Assembly (NCBI GenBank): GCA_022824925.1 | Contig: JAJDYW010000041.1 | Coordinates: 186,001 to 250,000, forward strand | From: Dehalococcoidia bacterium | GTDB taxonomy: Bacteria; Chloroflexota; Dehalococcoidia; Tepidiformales; Tepidiformaceae | Direction: 5' to 3' | Length of the DNA stretch: 64,000 nucleotides | In this document: piece after piece, positions 7,502 to 15,164 of the stretch | Numbering within the stretch: the stretch's first letter is position 1 | Layout: every line of letters starts with the position of its first letter | Program-made: the position numbers and the translations under genes | The notes under the pieces: model-generated | Seen by the model: the letters and a program-made list of their open reading frames with translations, nothing else | Database searches by the model: none | What the model was told of the DNA's origin: nothing

Positions 7502-8560
7502 TCATGCGGGCTCGGTGGCGGCGAGCTCGCGGGGGACGCGGGGCGTCTCGACCTTCTGGACCTCGCGCAGGACGTGCTGGAAGCGCTCACGCTGGGCGGT
7601 GGTCTCGACGGGCATCGCGAAGGAGACGCGGCTGGCGTACTCGCGGTGTTCGGCCACGAACCGCGGCAGGTTGTCGTAGGTGGAAGTCTGGGCGAACTCG
7701 CGCAGGACGTCTTCGGGGATGATCTGCTGCATCTCCTCCCACCTGCCCTCCAGGGACATGGAGTGGAGCTGCATCCCGAGGTCTTCCCAGCCGTGGACGC
7801 GCCAGACGTGGTGGTAGCTGCGGGTGGAGCCGTAGAACGAGATCGGCTGCCGGAGGCCATCGAGCTTCTGCTCGATCTCGGACTCGTCCTCGCCGAAGAC
7901 GGCGAATCCCCCACCGGTGATCTCGATGTCCTGCCAGGTGCGGCCACCCCGTTCGAGGCCCTTCCCGACGTTCGGGAGGAAGACCTCGCGCATGTAGCGG
8001 TCGGTGGTGAACCCGTGGGGGAGGACGCCGTCGGCGACCTCGCCCGCCACCCGGGTCATGCCCTCGCCGACGGCAGCGAGCATGACCTTCGGGCGGGGAT
8101 AGCCGCTGGGGCCGGGCTGGAAGAGGGGGTTCATGAGGGTGAACTGGTAGGTCCCGCCGACGTAGTCGGGCTTCTCCCCGGACTCAAAGGAGTCCCAGAT
8201 GGCATGGAGCGTGCGGATGTAGTCGCGCATGCGGGGGGCGGGAGCGCTCCAGGGCATGCCGAAGCGGCGCTGGATGTGGCCCTTCACCTGGCTGCCGAGG
8301 CTGAGCGCGAAGCGTCCGCCCGTGGCCTGCTGCAAGTCCCAGGCGCCCATCGCAAGGACCATGGGAGCGCGGGCGAAGGCGATCGCGAGCGTCCCGATCT
8401 CGATGCGTTCGGTCGCGAGCGCCGCCGCCGTGGCGAGCACCATGGGGTCGTGCGCCATCTCGCCGGTGCCGGCGGAGTCGTAGCCGAGCTCCTCAAGCCG
8501 CCGCGCCTCGGGACCAACATTCGCGAGCCAGCCTGCCGGGTAGCTGCCGCCAACCTTCAT
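7502..8560 (-). CDS. Luciferase-like flavin/F420-dependent oxidoreductase
   Basis: 352 residues of the F420-dependent LLM type: MKVGGSYPAGWL, YDSAGTGEMAHDPMVLATAAAL (in parts), IEIGTLAIAFARAPMVLA, GGRFALSLGSQVKGHI, then PKVMLAAVGEGM and VADGVLPHGFTT. These enzymes typically transfer hydride between F420 and an alcohol, aldehyde or tetrahydrofolate-like substrate. ATG 8560 is preceded by GGAGGTG five bases away. The cofactor is inferred from family resemblance and from the presence of cofC and other F420 enzymes in this window. Confidence 0.85.
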   Translation of the reverse strand: MKVGGSYPAGWLANVGPEARRLEELGYDSAGTGEMAHDPMVLATAAALATERIEIGTLAIAFARAPMVLAMGAWDLQQATGGRFALSLGSQVKGHIQRRFGMPWSAPAPRMRDYIRTLHAIWDSFESGEKPDYVGGTYQFTLMNPLFQPGPSGYPRPKVMLAAVGEGMTRVAGEVADGVLPHGFTTDRYMREVFLPNVGKGLERGGRTWQDIEITGGGFAVFGEDESEIEQKLDGLRQPISFYGSTRSYHHVWRVHGWEDLGMQLHSMSLEGRWEEMQQIIPEDVLREFAQTSTYDNLPRFVAEHREYASRVSFAMPVETTAQRERFQHVLREVQKVETPRVPRELAATEPA

Positions 8561-8649
8561 CACGCCACCTCCGTGTGGGGAAGGCGATCCTACCGCGCGC
8601 GGGTGGAGGGAGGGCAGACGCCGTTCACGCAACGCACGCGGAGCGGCGC

Positions 8650-8655
8650 TAGCAT
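8650..8655 (+). promoter_or_regulatory. -10 hexamer TAGCAT, leaderless type
   Basis: Ends seven bases before the ATG at 8663; no ribosome site. Confidence 0.5.
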
Positions 8656-8662
8656 CGACGCC

Positions 8663-9121
8663 ATGGCGGACCAGGGAGGCGATCGCGTGCCGGAGGTGCT
8701 GTTCCTCTGCGTGCACAATGCGGGGCGTTCGCAGATGGCGGCGGGCTTCGCCCGCCACCTCGGGGGCGAGCGCGTGCGGGTGCGGTCGGCGGGCTCCGAG
8801 CCGGGGGAGCGGGTGAACCCCGTGGCGGTGGAGGCGATGGCGGAGGTGGGGATCGACATCGCCGGGGCGGTGCCGGCGCGGCTCGACGCCGAGGCGGTCG
8901 AGGCGGCGGACTACGTCGTCACGATGGGCTGCGGCGACGCCTGCCCGGTGCTGCCGGGGCGCGAATACCTCGACTGGGCGCTCGACGACCCCGCCGGCCA
9001 GCCCCTGCCGGGCGTGCGCGCCATCCGCGACGACATCGAGCGTCGCGTACGGGCGCTGCTGGAGGCGCTCCAGGCGGGCCAACCTCCAACAGCCTCCCCC
9101 GCGGCTGATAGGTGTCCGTAG
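8663..9121 (+). CDS. ArsC-like arsenate reductase / low-molecular-weight phosphatase
   Basis: 152 residues. The P-loop FLCVHNAGRSQMAAGFARH carries the CX5R active site, and TMGCGDACPVLPG supplies the second and third cysteines used by thioredoxin-coupled arsenate reductases; EYLDWALDDPAGQ contains the general-acid Asp-Pro. It would reduce arsenate to arsenite in the cytoplasm with thioredoxin. No arsR, acr3 or arsB gene is beside it, so it may be a stand-alone enzyme. The frame is open far upstream, but ATG 8663 starts just before the fold and has a leaderless promoter. Confidence 0.8.
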   Translation: MADQGGDRVPEVLFLCVHNAGRSQMAAGFARHLGGERVRVRSAGSEPGERVNPVAVEAMAEVGIDIAGAVPARLDAEAVEAADYVVTMGCGDACPVLPGREYLDWALDDPAGQPLPGVRAIRDDIERRVRALLEALQAGQPPTASPAADRCP

Positions 9122-9165
9122 TACAGTGTCAAAGCGGCTTCCCGAGAGCGGGGGCAACGAGCGTC

Positions 9166-9471
9166 ATGACTGCACAAGCCAGGAGCTGCAATGAAACGGT
9201 GGCCCTGCTGAGGGACCACAAGCCTGAGCTGGCAAAGCGGTTCGGCGTGGCAGATCTGGCCCTCTTTGGCTCCACGGCTCGTGACGAAGCGGTCGCTAGC
9301 AGCGACATCGACGTGCTCGTCCGATTCGAGCGCCCCGCAGACTCGAAGATGTACTTCGGCGTGCAGTTCTACCTCGAAGACCTGCTGGGACAGGCGGTGG
9401 ACCTGGTCACGGAGAAGGGGTTGCGCGAAGAGCTGCGTCCGTACGTCGAGGCCGAAGCTGTCCGTGTCTGA
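9166..9471 (+). CDS. mntA: MntA-type minimal nucleotidyltransferase antitoxin
   Basis: 101 residues with the nucleotidyltransferase signature LALFGSTARDEAVASSDIDVLVRF (read in parts): GSTAR loop and the DID metal-binding Asp pair. In MntA/HepT systems this protein neutralises the HEPN RNase by transferring AMP to a Tyr in its RX4HXY motif. ATG 9166 is used; a GTG at 9112 would add 18 unconserved residues. It overlaps the HEPN gene by eight bases, the usual arrangement. Local GC is lower than in flanking genes, as expected of a mobile module. Confidence 0.85.
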   Translation: MTAQARSCNETVALLRDHKPELAKRFGVADLALFGSTARDEAVASSDIDVLVRFERPADSKMYFGVQFYLEDLLGQAVDLVTEKGLREELRPYVEAEAVRV

Positions 9472-9837
9472 CCCCGAGCCCGGCGGACGCCGGTGGGACT
9501 GGTACGTTCGCGACATGCTGGAAGCGTGCGAACGAATCCGCACCTATACCGATGGCTTGAATCGGGCGGCCTTCGTTGCCGACGAGCGCACCCACGACGC
9601 CACCCTCCGCAATCTGGAGATCCTTGACGAGGCAGCCACACACATCCCGGCCCCCGTGCGCGAATCGCATGGCGAGATTCCCTGGCGAGCAATCATCGCA
9701 ACACGGAATCAGGTCATCCACGCGTACCTGGGCATCGACGACGACATCACTGGTCCATCATCCAGGACGACATCCCGGAACTGGCGCCACTGCCGGTCGA
9801 CCCTCTGGCCGAGGCGGAGGCGTCGGGCGGCGGCTAA
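9464..9837 (+). pseudogene. hepT: HepT-like HEPN toxin with a C-terminal frameshift
   Basis: From GTG 9464 the frame gives a DUF86/HEPN protein with the RNase motif RNQVIHAY (RX4HXY) intact. After GIDDDI the frame turns into unrelated basic sequence, while the next frame continues the family ending: W-SIIQDDIPELAPL, then TAA at 9835-9837. One base appears to be missing near 9749-9752. The catalytic motif lies upstream of the shift, so a product with a foreign tail (to 9853) could still be made, but the last helix is lost. Sequencing error cannot be excluded. Confidence 0.75.
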
Positions 9838-10244
9838 GCGGCGAAGGGGTTGAGGACCGTGGTGCCGCCGTAGTCCTGCCCGGCGCTTATGTCTTCCGAG
9901 TAGGCCGCGTCGCAGCCCATGCTGCGAGCAGCGGCGAGGATGGCGCCATCCCAGTACGACAGCCCGAACCGTTGGCTGATTTCAACCGCGGAACGGAACA
10001 CGTCGAGCGTGACCGCCTGGACCGGGAAGGCGTCGATGGACTCGATGAACCTCAACGCCTGGCCGGGGGTGATGGCGCCGGGGCGGCCGGGACGCGTAGC
10101 CTGGTAGTAAAACTCCTGCAGGACCTGCACAGAGACGGCCAGGTCGCCTTCCTTCAACAGCGCAAGGGCGCGTTCGCGCTTGCGGGCATCCTCCGCCAGG
10201 GCGCTGACGGCATAGAGGAGGACGTTGGTGTCAACGAAGCGCAT
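9834..10244 (-). CDS. vapC: VapC-type PIN-domain toxin
   Basis: 136 residues with the PIN-domain acidic residues: MRFVDTNVLLY (Asp5), QEFYYQ (Glu), YWDGAILAAA (Asp) and AYSEDIS (Asp). PIN toxins are Mg-dependent RNases that cut tRNA or rRNA. Its start overlaps the end of the antitoxin gene by 14 bases, the classical vapBC layout. Its stop overlaps the HepT reading frame on the other strand. No damage is visible. Confidence 0.88.
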   Translation of the reverse strand: MRFVDTNVLLYAVSALAEDARKRERALALLKEGDLAVSVQVLQEFYYQATRPGRPGAITPGQALRFIESIDAFPVQAVTLDVFRSAVEISQRFGLSYWDGAILAAARSMGCDAAYSEDISAGQDYGGTTVLNPFAA

Positions 10245-10515
10245 CGCGTTCGTAGAGCGAGTCGCGGGGCAGGTTGTCGGCCATGCGCAACCCGCCGCCG
10301 TCGGCGGTGATGTCGGCGACTACCTCGTCGAGCATCCGGGAACGGCGTTCGCGCTCGGTCTCGCGACGGGGTGTGCCGGTTCCGCTGGTCTGTCCCCGGG
10401 CGAGGTTCCCCAGGAACTCCCGCACGAGGGCGGACACCGAGGTATCCATCTCCGCCGCGCGAATGCGGGCGAGGCGGTGCGTTTCGTCATCGACGGAGAC
10501 GGTGATGTTTCTCAT
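10231..10515 (-). CDS. vapB: VapB-type ribbon-helix-helix antitoxin
   Basis: 94 residues. MRNITVSVDDETHRLARIRAAEMDTS (in parts), then VSALVREFLGNLA is the RHH DNA-binding region; the rest, rich in Arg and acidic residues, would clamp the VapC active site. ATG 10515 fits the family start; an alternative lies 12 bases upstream. A near-perfect palindrome 18 bases before the start is the likely operator. Confidence 0.8.
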   Translation of the reverse strand: MRNITVSVDDETHRLARIRAAEMDTSVSALVREFLGNLARGQTSGTGTPRRETERERRSRMLDEVVADITADGGGLRMADNLPRDSLYERDALR

Positions 10516-10532
10516 AACCAGTTCCACGATTC

Positions 10533-10545
10533 CTGTGACTCACAG
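10533..10545. promoter_or_regulatory. Palindromic operator candidate for vapBC
   Basis: CTGTGA-C-TCACAG, two 6-base arms around one centre base, located 18-30 bases upstream of the vapB start. VapB RHH dimers bind such palindromes to repress their own operon. Confidence 0.5.
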
Positions 10546-10604
10546 TCTACCGCTCGCGGGGACGGTGGGGAAGAGCGCGCCACTTCACAGAGGCCACAAA
10601 CGAA

Positions 10605-10661
10605 GGAACGCACCCGGGCGGGTGCGTTCCGAAGAGCCGCTGGGGTGGAGGGAACCCCGGC
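10605..10661 (+). other. Two adjacent stable hairpins in the leader of the acyl-CoA synthetase gene
   Basis: First hairpin: 12-base arms GGAACGCACCCG (10605-10616) and CGGGTGCGTTCC (10619-10630). Second: GCTGGGGT (10639-10646) and ACCCCGGC (10654-10661) around GGAGGGA. An outer pairing AACGAAGG (10599-10606) with CCTTCGTT (10680-10687) could close both. The region between vapB and the synthetase is 240 bases long and has no gene. Could be a structured leader, an attenuator or a terminator; no U-tract follows. Confidence 0.4.
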
Positions 10662-10684
10662 AACGCGGAAGATAGGCAGCCTTC

Positions 10685-10702
10685 GTTAATCGTTCGCGAA
10701 CG
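10685..10702 (+). promoter_or_regulatory. Tandem 11-base-period repeat upstream of prpE
   Basis: GTTAATC-gttc-GCGAACG, two 7-base units spaced 11 bases apart, matching 13 of 18 positions of the stronger array at 12674. A TAGACT -10-like hexamer follows at about 10719. Inferred binding site for an OmpR/PhoB-type regulator. Confidence 0.35.
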
Positions 10703-10755
10703 GGCCCGGCGGGGGCCGTAGACTACGGCGCGACTCCAGCGACCGAGGTTCCTGC

Positions 10756-12654
10756 ATGGCTGCCAGCTACGACGAGATCCACGCCCGCTCCCTGGCCGAC
10801 CCGGAAGCGTTCTGGGGCGAGGCGGCCGAGGCCATCCACTGGGAGCGCCGCTGGGACCGCGTGCTCGACGACTCGCGCGCGCCCTTCTACCGCTGGTTCC
10901 CGAGGGCGGTCACGAACACCTGCTACAACGCCCTCGACCGGCACGTGGAAGGCGGCCGGGCCGAGCAGCTGGCGCTGATCCATGACAGCCCCATCACGGG
11001 CACCGTCGAGCGCTTCACCTACCGCGAGCTGCGCGACCGGGTGGCGCGCGTGGCGGGGGTGCTGGCGGAGGCGGGGGTCGTGAAGGGGGACCGCGTCCTC
11101 ATCTATCTGCCGATGGTTCCCGAGGCGGTCATCGGGATGCTGGCCTGCGCGCGGCTGGGAGCGGTGCACTCGGTCGTGTTCGGTGGGTTCGCCGCGCACG
11201 AGCTGGCGGTTCGCATCGACGACGCCACGCCGAAGGTCGTGCTCTCCGCTTCCTGCGGGATCGAGCCGGGCCGCATCGTCGCCTACAAGCCGCTGCTGGA
11301 CGAAGCCATCGACACCGCGGCGCACAAGCCGGAGCGGTGCGTCATCCTGCAGCGCCCGCAGGAAGCGGCGTCGCTGGTGGAGGGACGCGACCTCGACTGG
11401 GCGGAGGCGGAAGCGGCGGCGGAACCCCACCCGTGCGTCTGGGTGGAGGCGACGGACCCGCTCTACATCCTCTACACCTCGGGGACGACGGGGCAGCCGA
11501 AGGGGATCGTGCGCGACAACGGCGGCCACCTGGTCGCGCTCAACTGGAGCATGCACAACGTCTACGGGGTCGAGCCGGGGGAGGTGTACTGGGCCGCCTC
11601 GGACGTGGGCTGGGTGGTGGGGCACTCGTACATCGTCTACGCGCCCCTGATCCACGGGAACACGACGGTGCTGTTCGAGGGGAAACCGGTGGGGACGCCG
11701 GACGCGGGCGTCTACTGGCGGGTCATCGCCGAGCACGACGTGAAGGTGCTGTTCACCGCGCCGACGGCCTTCCGCGCGATCAAGCGCGAAGACCCGGCGG
11801 GCGAGCTGATCCGGGCGGAGCAGATCGCGGGGCTGCGGGCGCTCTACCTGGCGGGCGAGCGCGCCGACCCGGACACCGTGCGCTGGGCGGAGGAGCGCCT
11901 CGGCGTGCCCGTCATCGATCACTGGTGGCAGACGGAGACCGGCTGGCCGATGTGCGCCAACCCGGCCGGTATCGAGCTGATGCCGGTCAAGCACGGCTCG
12001 CCGACGAAGGCGGTGCCGGGGTGGGACATCCGCGTGCTGGACGAGGGGCAGAACGAGGTCGCGCCGGGCGACATCGGGGCGCTCGTGGCGAAGCTACCCC
12101 TGCCCCCCGGCAGCCTGCCAACCCTCTGGCAGGCGGAGGAGCGTTACCGCGAGGCCTACCTGGAGGAGTTCCCCGGCTACTACAAGACGGGCGACGCCGG
12201 GTACATCGACGAGGACGGGTACGTGTACGTGATGACGCGCACGGACGACGTCATCAACGTGGCCGGACACCGGCTCTCGACGGGGCAGATGGAGGAGGTA
12301 CTGGCCGCCCACCCGGACGTGGCCGAGTGCGCGGTGGTGGGCGTGGCGGACGACCTGAAGGGTCAGACGCCGCTGGGGCTGCTGGTGCTGAACGCGGGCG
12401 TGGAGCGCGAGGACGGGGCCATCGAGGGCGAGGCGGTGCGGCTGGTGCGGGAGCAGATCGGGCCGGTGGCGTCGTTCAAGACGGCGATCGTGGTGGGCCG
12501 CCTGCCGAAGACCCGCTCCGGGAAGATCCTCCGGGGCACGGTGCAGAAGATGGCGGACAGCGAGCCGTACTCGGTTCCCCCCACGATCGACGACCCCGCC
12601 ATCCTCCCCGAGATCGAGGAGGCGCTGAGAACAGCCGGCTACGCGGAAGGCTGA
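10756..12654 (+). CDS. prpE: Propionyl-CoA synthetase (acetyl-CoA synthetase family)
   Basis: 632 residues, full length for PrpE. ATP-grasp-like P-loop YILYTSGTTGQPKGIVRDNGGH (in parts), the acyl-AMP region HWWQTETGWPM, the hinge YYKTGDAGYIDEDGYVYVMTRTDD (in parts), and VINVAGHRLSTGQ, which is typical of propionyl-CoA rather than acetyl-CoA synthetases. The C-terminal catalytic Lys is in TRSGKILRGT (Lys590). It activates propionate with ATP and CoA. ATG start with leader; a PHO-box-like repeat and hairpins precede it. Confidence 0.85.
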   Translation: MAASYDEIHARSLADPEAFWGEAAEAIHWERRWDRVLDDSRAPFYRWFPRAVTNTCYNALDRHVEGGRAEQLALIHDSPITGTVERFTYRELRDRVARVAGVLAEAGVVKGDRVLIYLPMVPEAVIGMLACARLGAVHSVVFGGFAAHELAVRIDDATPKVVLSASCGIEPGRIVAYKPLLDEAIDTAAHKPERCVILQRPQEAASLVEGRDLDWAEAEAAAEPHPCVWVEATDPLYILYTSGTTGQPKGIVRDNGGHLVALNWSMHNVYGVEPGEVYWAASDVGWVVGHSYIVYAPLIHGNTTVLFEGKPVGTPDAGVYWRVIAEHDVKVLFTAPTAFRAIKREDPAGELIRAEQIAGLRALYLAGERADPDTVRWAEERLGVPVIDHWWQTETGWPMCANPAGIELMPVKHGSPTKAVPGWDIRVLDEGQNEVAPGDIGALVAKLPLPPGSLPTLWQAEERYREAYLEEFPGYYKTGDAGYIDEDGYVYVMTRTDDVINVAGHRLSTGQMEEVLAAHPDVAECAVVGVADDLKGQTPLGLLVLNAGVEREDGAIEGEAVRLVREQIGPVASFKTAIVVGRLPKTRSGKILRGTVQKMADSEPYSVPPTIDDPAILPEIEEALRTAGYAEG

Positions 12655-12673
12655 GGACCGGCGCCGGGAAGTC

Positions 12674-12702
12674 CTTAACCGTTCCTGAACACTTAACGAA
12701 CC
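12674..12702 (+). promoter_or_regulatory. PHO-box-like array of three 7-base units with 11-base period
   Basis: CTTAACC (12674), CTGAACA (12685) and ACGAACC (12696), each separated by four bases. Direct repeats of this length and period are bound by PhoB/RegX3-type winged-helix regulators. The array lies 78 bases before the MMPL start and just after prpE. The target regulator is not known. Confidence 0.45.
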
Positions 12703-12779
12703 CTGAACCTGCGTTCCTTGCCCCACCCGCCTTCCAGGTCAACAGTTGACTGACAGGGCGTACCCGGCGGGGAGGGGTC

Positions 12780-15008
12780 ATGGCACGGGGCAGTTCGCGG
12801 TATCTCGAGGGCTCCATCACCGCCCGCATCGCGCGAACCTGCGCGCGCTACCGCTGGTACGTCATCGGCGCGTGGCTGGCGCTGGTGGTGGTGGCGGGAA
12901 GCCTCGCCTTCGACATCGGGGACGTGCTCACGGCAGACGACGCCGTGGTCTCCAACGCCGAGTCGAAGCGTGCGGAGACACTCCTTACAGAGCGGCTCCG
13001 GGGCCCGGAGGCGCCCCAGGAGTTCATCGTCGTGCGGAGCACGACCGGCACCGTCGACGACGCCCCCTTCGTGGAGGTGGCGAGCGACCTGCTGGTCCGC
13101 ATCCGGATGCTCGAAGGGACGGTTGTGGCGGCCACAAGCTACTACGAGACCGGATACGAGGGATTCGTTTCCGCGGACCGCCGCACGACGCTGATCCCGG
13201 TGACACTGGCGGGTGAGATCGGGGATGCGGAGGCCACGGCAGGGCCGCTCGTCTCTGTGGTGGAGAGCTTCGAGGCGCCCGCGGGCTTCGAGGCGCTGGT
13301 GGCGGGGCAGGGCAGCATCGGGCGGACGTTCACGGAGACCTCGGAACGCGACCTGCGTCGGGGCGAGGGCATCGGCGTGCCGATCGCACTCCTCATCCTG
13401 GTGGCGGTGTTCGGGGCGGCGGTGGCGGCGGGCATCCCCCTCGTCGTCGCGCTGGTCGCGGTCGTCACGGCGCTCGGCGTGGCGTTCGTCGTCGGACAGG
13501 GGTTCGAGCTCTCGTTCTTCGTGGTGAACATGATCACCGTAGTCGGCCTGGCCGTGGGGATCGACTACTCGCTGTTCATCGTGCAGCGGTACCGCGAGGA
13601 GCGGCTGCGCGGCTTCACGGTCGAGGCGGCGATCTCGCGAGCAGGGGCGACGGCGAACCGCGCCGTGCTGTTCTCGGGCGGGGCAGTGGTAATCGGGCTG
13701 CTCGGGCTGCTGCTCGTTCCCAGCAACGTCTATCAGAGCCTCGGGCTGGGGGCGATCTCGGTGGCGGTGGTGGCCGTTCTGGCGGCGCTCACGCTGCTGC
13801 CGGCGCTCCTGAGCGTGCTTGGCGACCGCATCGACGCACTGCGCATCCCGTTCCTGCCGCGGCTGCGGCTGCACGAGCGGACAAGTGCGGGAGCCTGGAA
13901 CTTCATCGTGCGACTGGTGATGCGGCAGCCGCTGGTCAGCCTGTCGATATCGTCCTGCCTGCTGATCGCTGCGGCCGTGCCGGCGTTCACGCTCCAGTCG
14001 GGTATCTCGGGGGTCTCGACGCTTCCGGCCGGCAACGAGCAGCGCCGGGCCTTCGAGATCCTGCAGGAGGACTTCAGCGCCGGGCTGGTGTCGCCGGTGG
14101 AGGTCGTGGTGGACGCGCCCGATGTGTCCTCGCCGGCAGTGATGGCGGCAATCTCGACGCTGACGGGGCTGGTCGAGGACGACGCCATGTTCGAAAGCGT
14201 CTCCTTCACGACGAACGAGGCGGGCGACCTTGCCCTGATCTCCACGTTGCTGACGACCGCCCCCCGCAGCCCGGAGGCGTACGACGCCGTCCGGCGCTTG
14301 CGGGACGACTACATCCCGGCGGCCTTCGGCGGAACCGAGGCGACGGTGCTGGTAACCGGCCTGACGGCCGAAGAGGTCGACCTGATCGAGGTGATCACGC
14401 TGTACACGCCGATCGTGTTCTCGGTGGTGCTGGGGCTGAGCTTCATCCTGCTGTTGCTGGTGTTCCGGTCGATCGTGGTGCCGGTGAAGGCAATCATCAT
14501 GAATCTGCTCTCGGTCGGGGCGGCCTACGGGATACTCGTGCTCGTGTTCCAGCACGGCATCGGGAACGAGCTCTTCGGGTTCCAGCAGACGCGAACGATC
14601 GAGGCATGGCTTCCGCTCTTCCTGTTCGCGATCATGTTCGGCCTCTCGATGGACTACCACGTGTTCCTCCTGAGCCGCATCCGGGAGCGCTACGGCCTGA
14701 CCGGCAGCAACCGCGAGTCCGTGGCCTTCGGGGTGCGTTCGACCGGAAGCATCATCACCGGGGCGGCGCTGATCATGGTGGCGGTGTTCATGGGCATGGC
14801 CCTCGGCGACCTGGCGCCCTTGCAGCAGGCGGGGTTCGGGCTGGGCGTGGCGGTGATCATCGACGCGACGATCATCCGCTCGGTGATCGTGCCGGCGAGC
14901 ATGGCCGTGCTGGGGCGATTCAACTGGTACCTGCCGCGGTGGCTGGAGTGGCTCCCGGAAATCCGCATCGAGGGAGACCTGCAGTCGGAGCGCGACCCCG
15001 CGAAGTAA
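12780..15008 (+). CDS. MMPL-family membrane transporter
   Basis: 742 residues, about 11-12 membrane segments in two halves. First half: TM1 at about residues 23-45, an external loop, then TMs around 195-330 with VVGLAVGIDYSLFIVQRYREERL. Second half: an external domain, then TMs from about 540 with MFGLSMDYHVFLLSRIRERY. The GxDYxLF/GxSMDYxVF repeats are diagnostic of MMPL/RND proton-driven exporters of lipids or hydrophobic molecules. GGAGGGG precedes the start. Related to the partial gene at the window start. Confidence 0.9.
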   Translation: MARGSSRYLEGSITARIARTCARYRWYVIGAWLALVVVAGSLAFDIGDVLTADDAVVSNAESKRAETLLTERLRGPEAPQEFIVVRSTTGTVDDAPFVEVASDLLVRIRMLEGTVVAATSYYETGYEGFVSADRRTTLIPVTLAGEIGDAEATAGPLVSVVESFEAPAGFEALVAGQGSIGRTFTETSERDLRRGEGIGVPIALLILVAVFGAAVAAGIPLVVALVAVVTALGVAFVVGQGFELSFFVVNMITVVGLAVGIDYSLFIVQRYREERLRGFTVEAAISRAGATANRAVLFSGGAVVIGLLGLLLVPSNVYQSLGLGAISVAVVAVLAALTLLPALLSVLGDRIDALRIPFLPRLRLHERTSAGAWNFIVRLVMRQPLVSLSISSCLLIAAAVPAFTLQSGISGVSTLPAGNEQRRAFEILQEDFSAGLVSPVEVVVDAPDVSSPAVMAAISTLTGLVEDDAMFESVSFTTNEAGDLALISTLLTTAPRSPEAYDAVRRLRDDYIPAAFGGTEATVLVTGLTAEEVDLIEVITLYTPIVFSVVLGLSFILLLLVFRSIVVPVKAIIMNLLSVGAAYGILVLVFQHGIGNELFGFQQTRTIEAWLPLFLFAIMFGLSMDYHVFLLSRIRERYGLTGSNRESVAFGVRSTGSIITGAALIMVAVFMGMALGDLAPLQQAGFGLGVAVIIDATIIRSVIVPASMAVLGRFNWYLPRWLEWLPEIRIEGDLQSERDPAK

Positions 15009-15009
15009 G

Positions 15010-15079
15010 GGAGAGCGGCGGCGTTGCCGCCTGAGGGGAGCGCCGCGCTCCGCTTCGCTGCGCCCGGCTGAGTGGGGCG
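15010..15079 (+). repeat. Dispersed intergenic palindromic repeat, copy A
   Basis: About 70 bases starting GAGAGCGGCGGCGTTGCCGC and ending at CTGAGTGGGGCG. Two internal inverted repeats (GCGGC..GCCGC and GGAGCGCC..GGCGCTCC-like). Nearly the same sequence recurs at 16362 and, inverted, at 50187. It sits directly after the MMPL stop. Confidence 0.7.
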
Positions 15080-15164
15080 CTGGCCAGACGCAGTGCGGCA
15101 ACCCGCGACCTCCCACCACCGACCACCGGGTGTAGTCTGCGGCCACCAACGCGGGGAGGGTGCG

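Noticed and set aside
10599..10687. A SAM-I riboswitch
   Set aside because: Some strings look similar, but the four-helix junction, P3 and P4 are absent and prpE is not a usual target.
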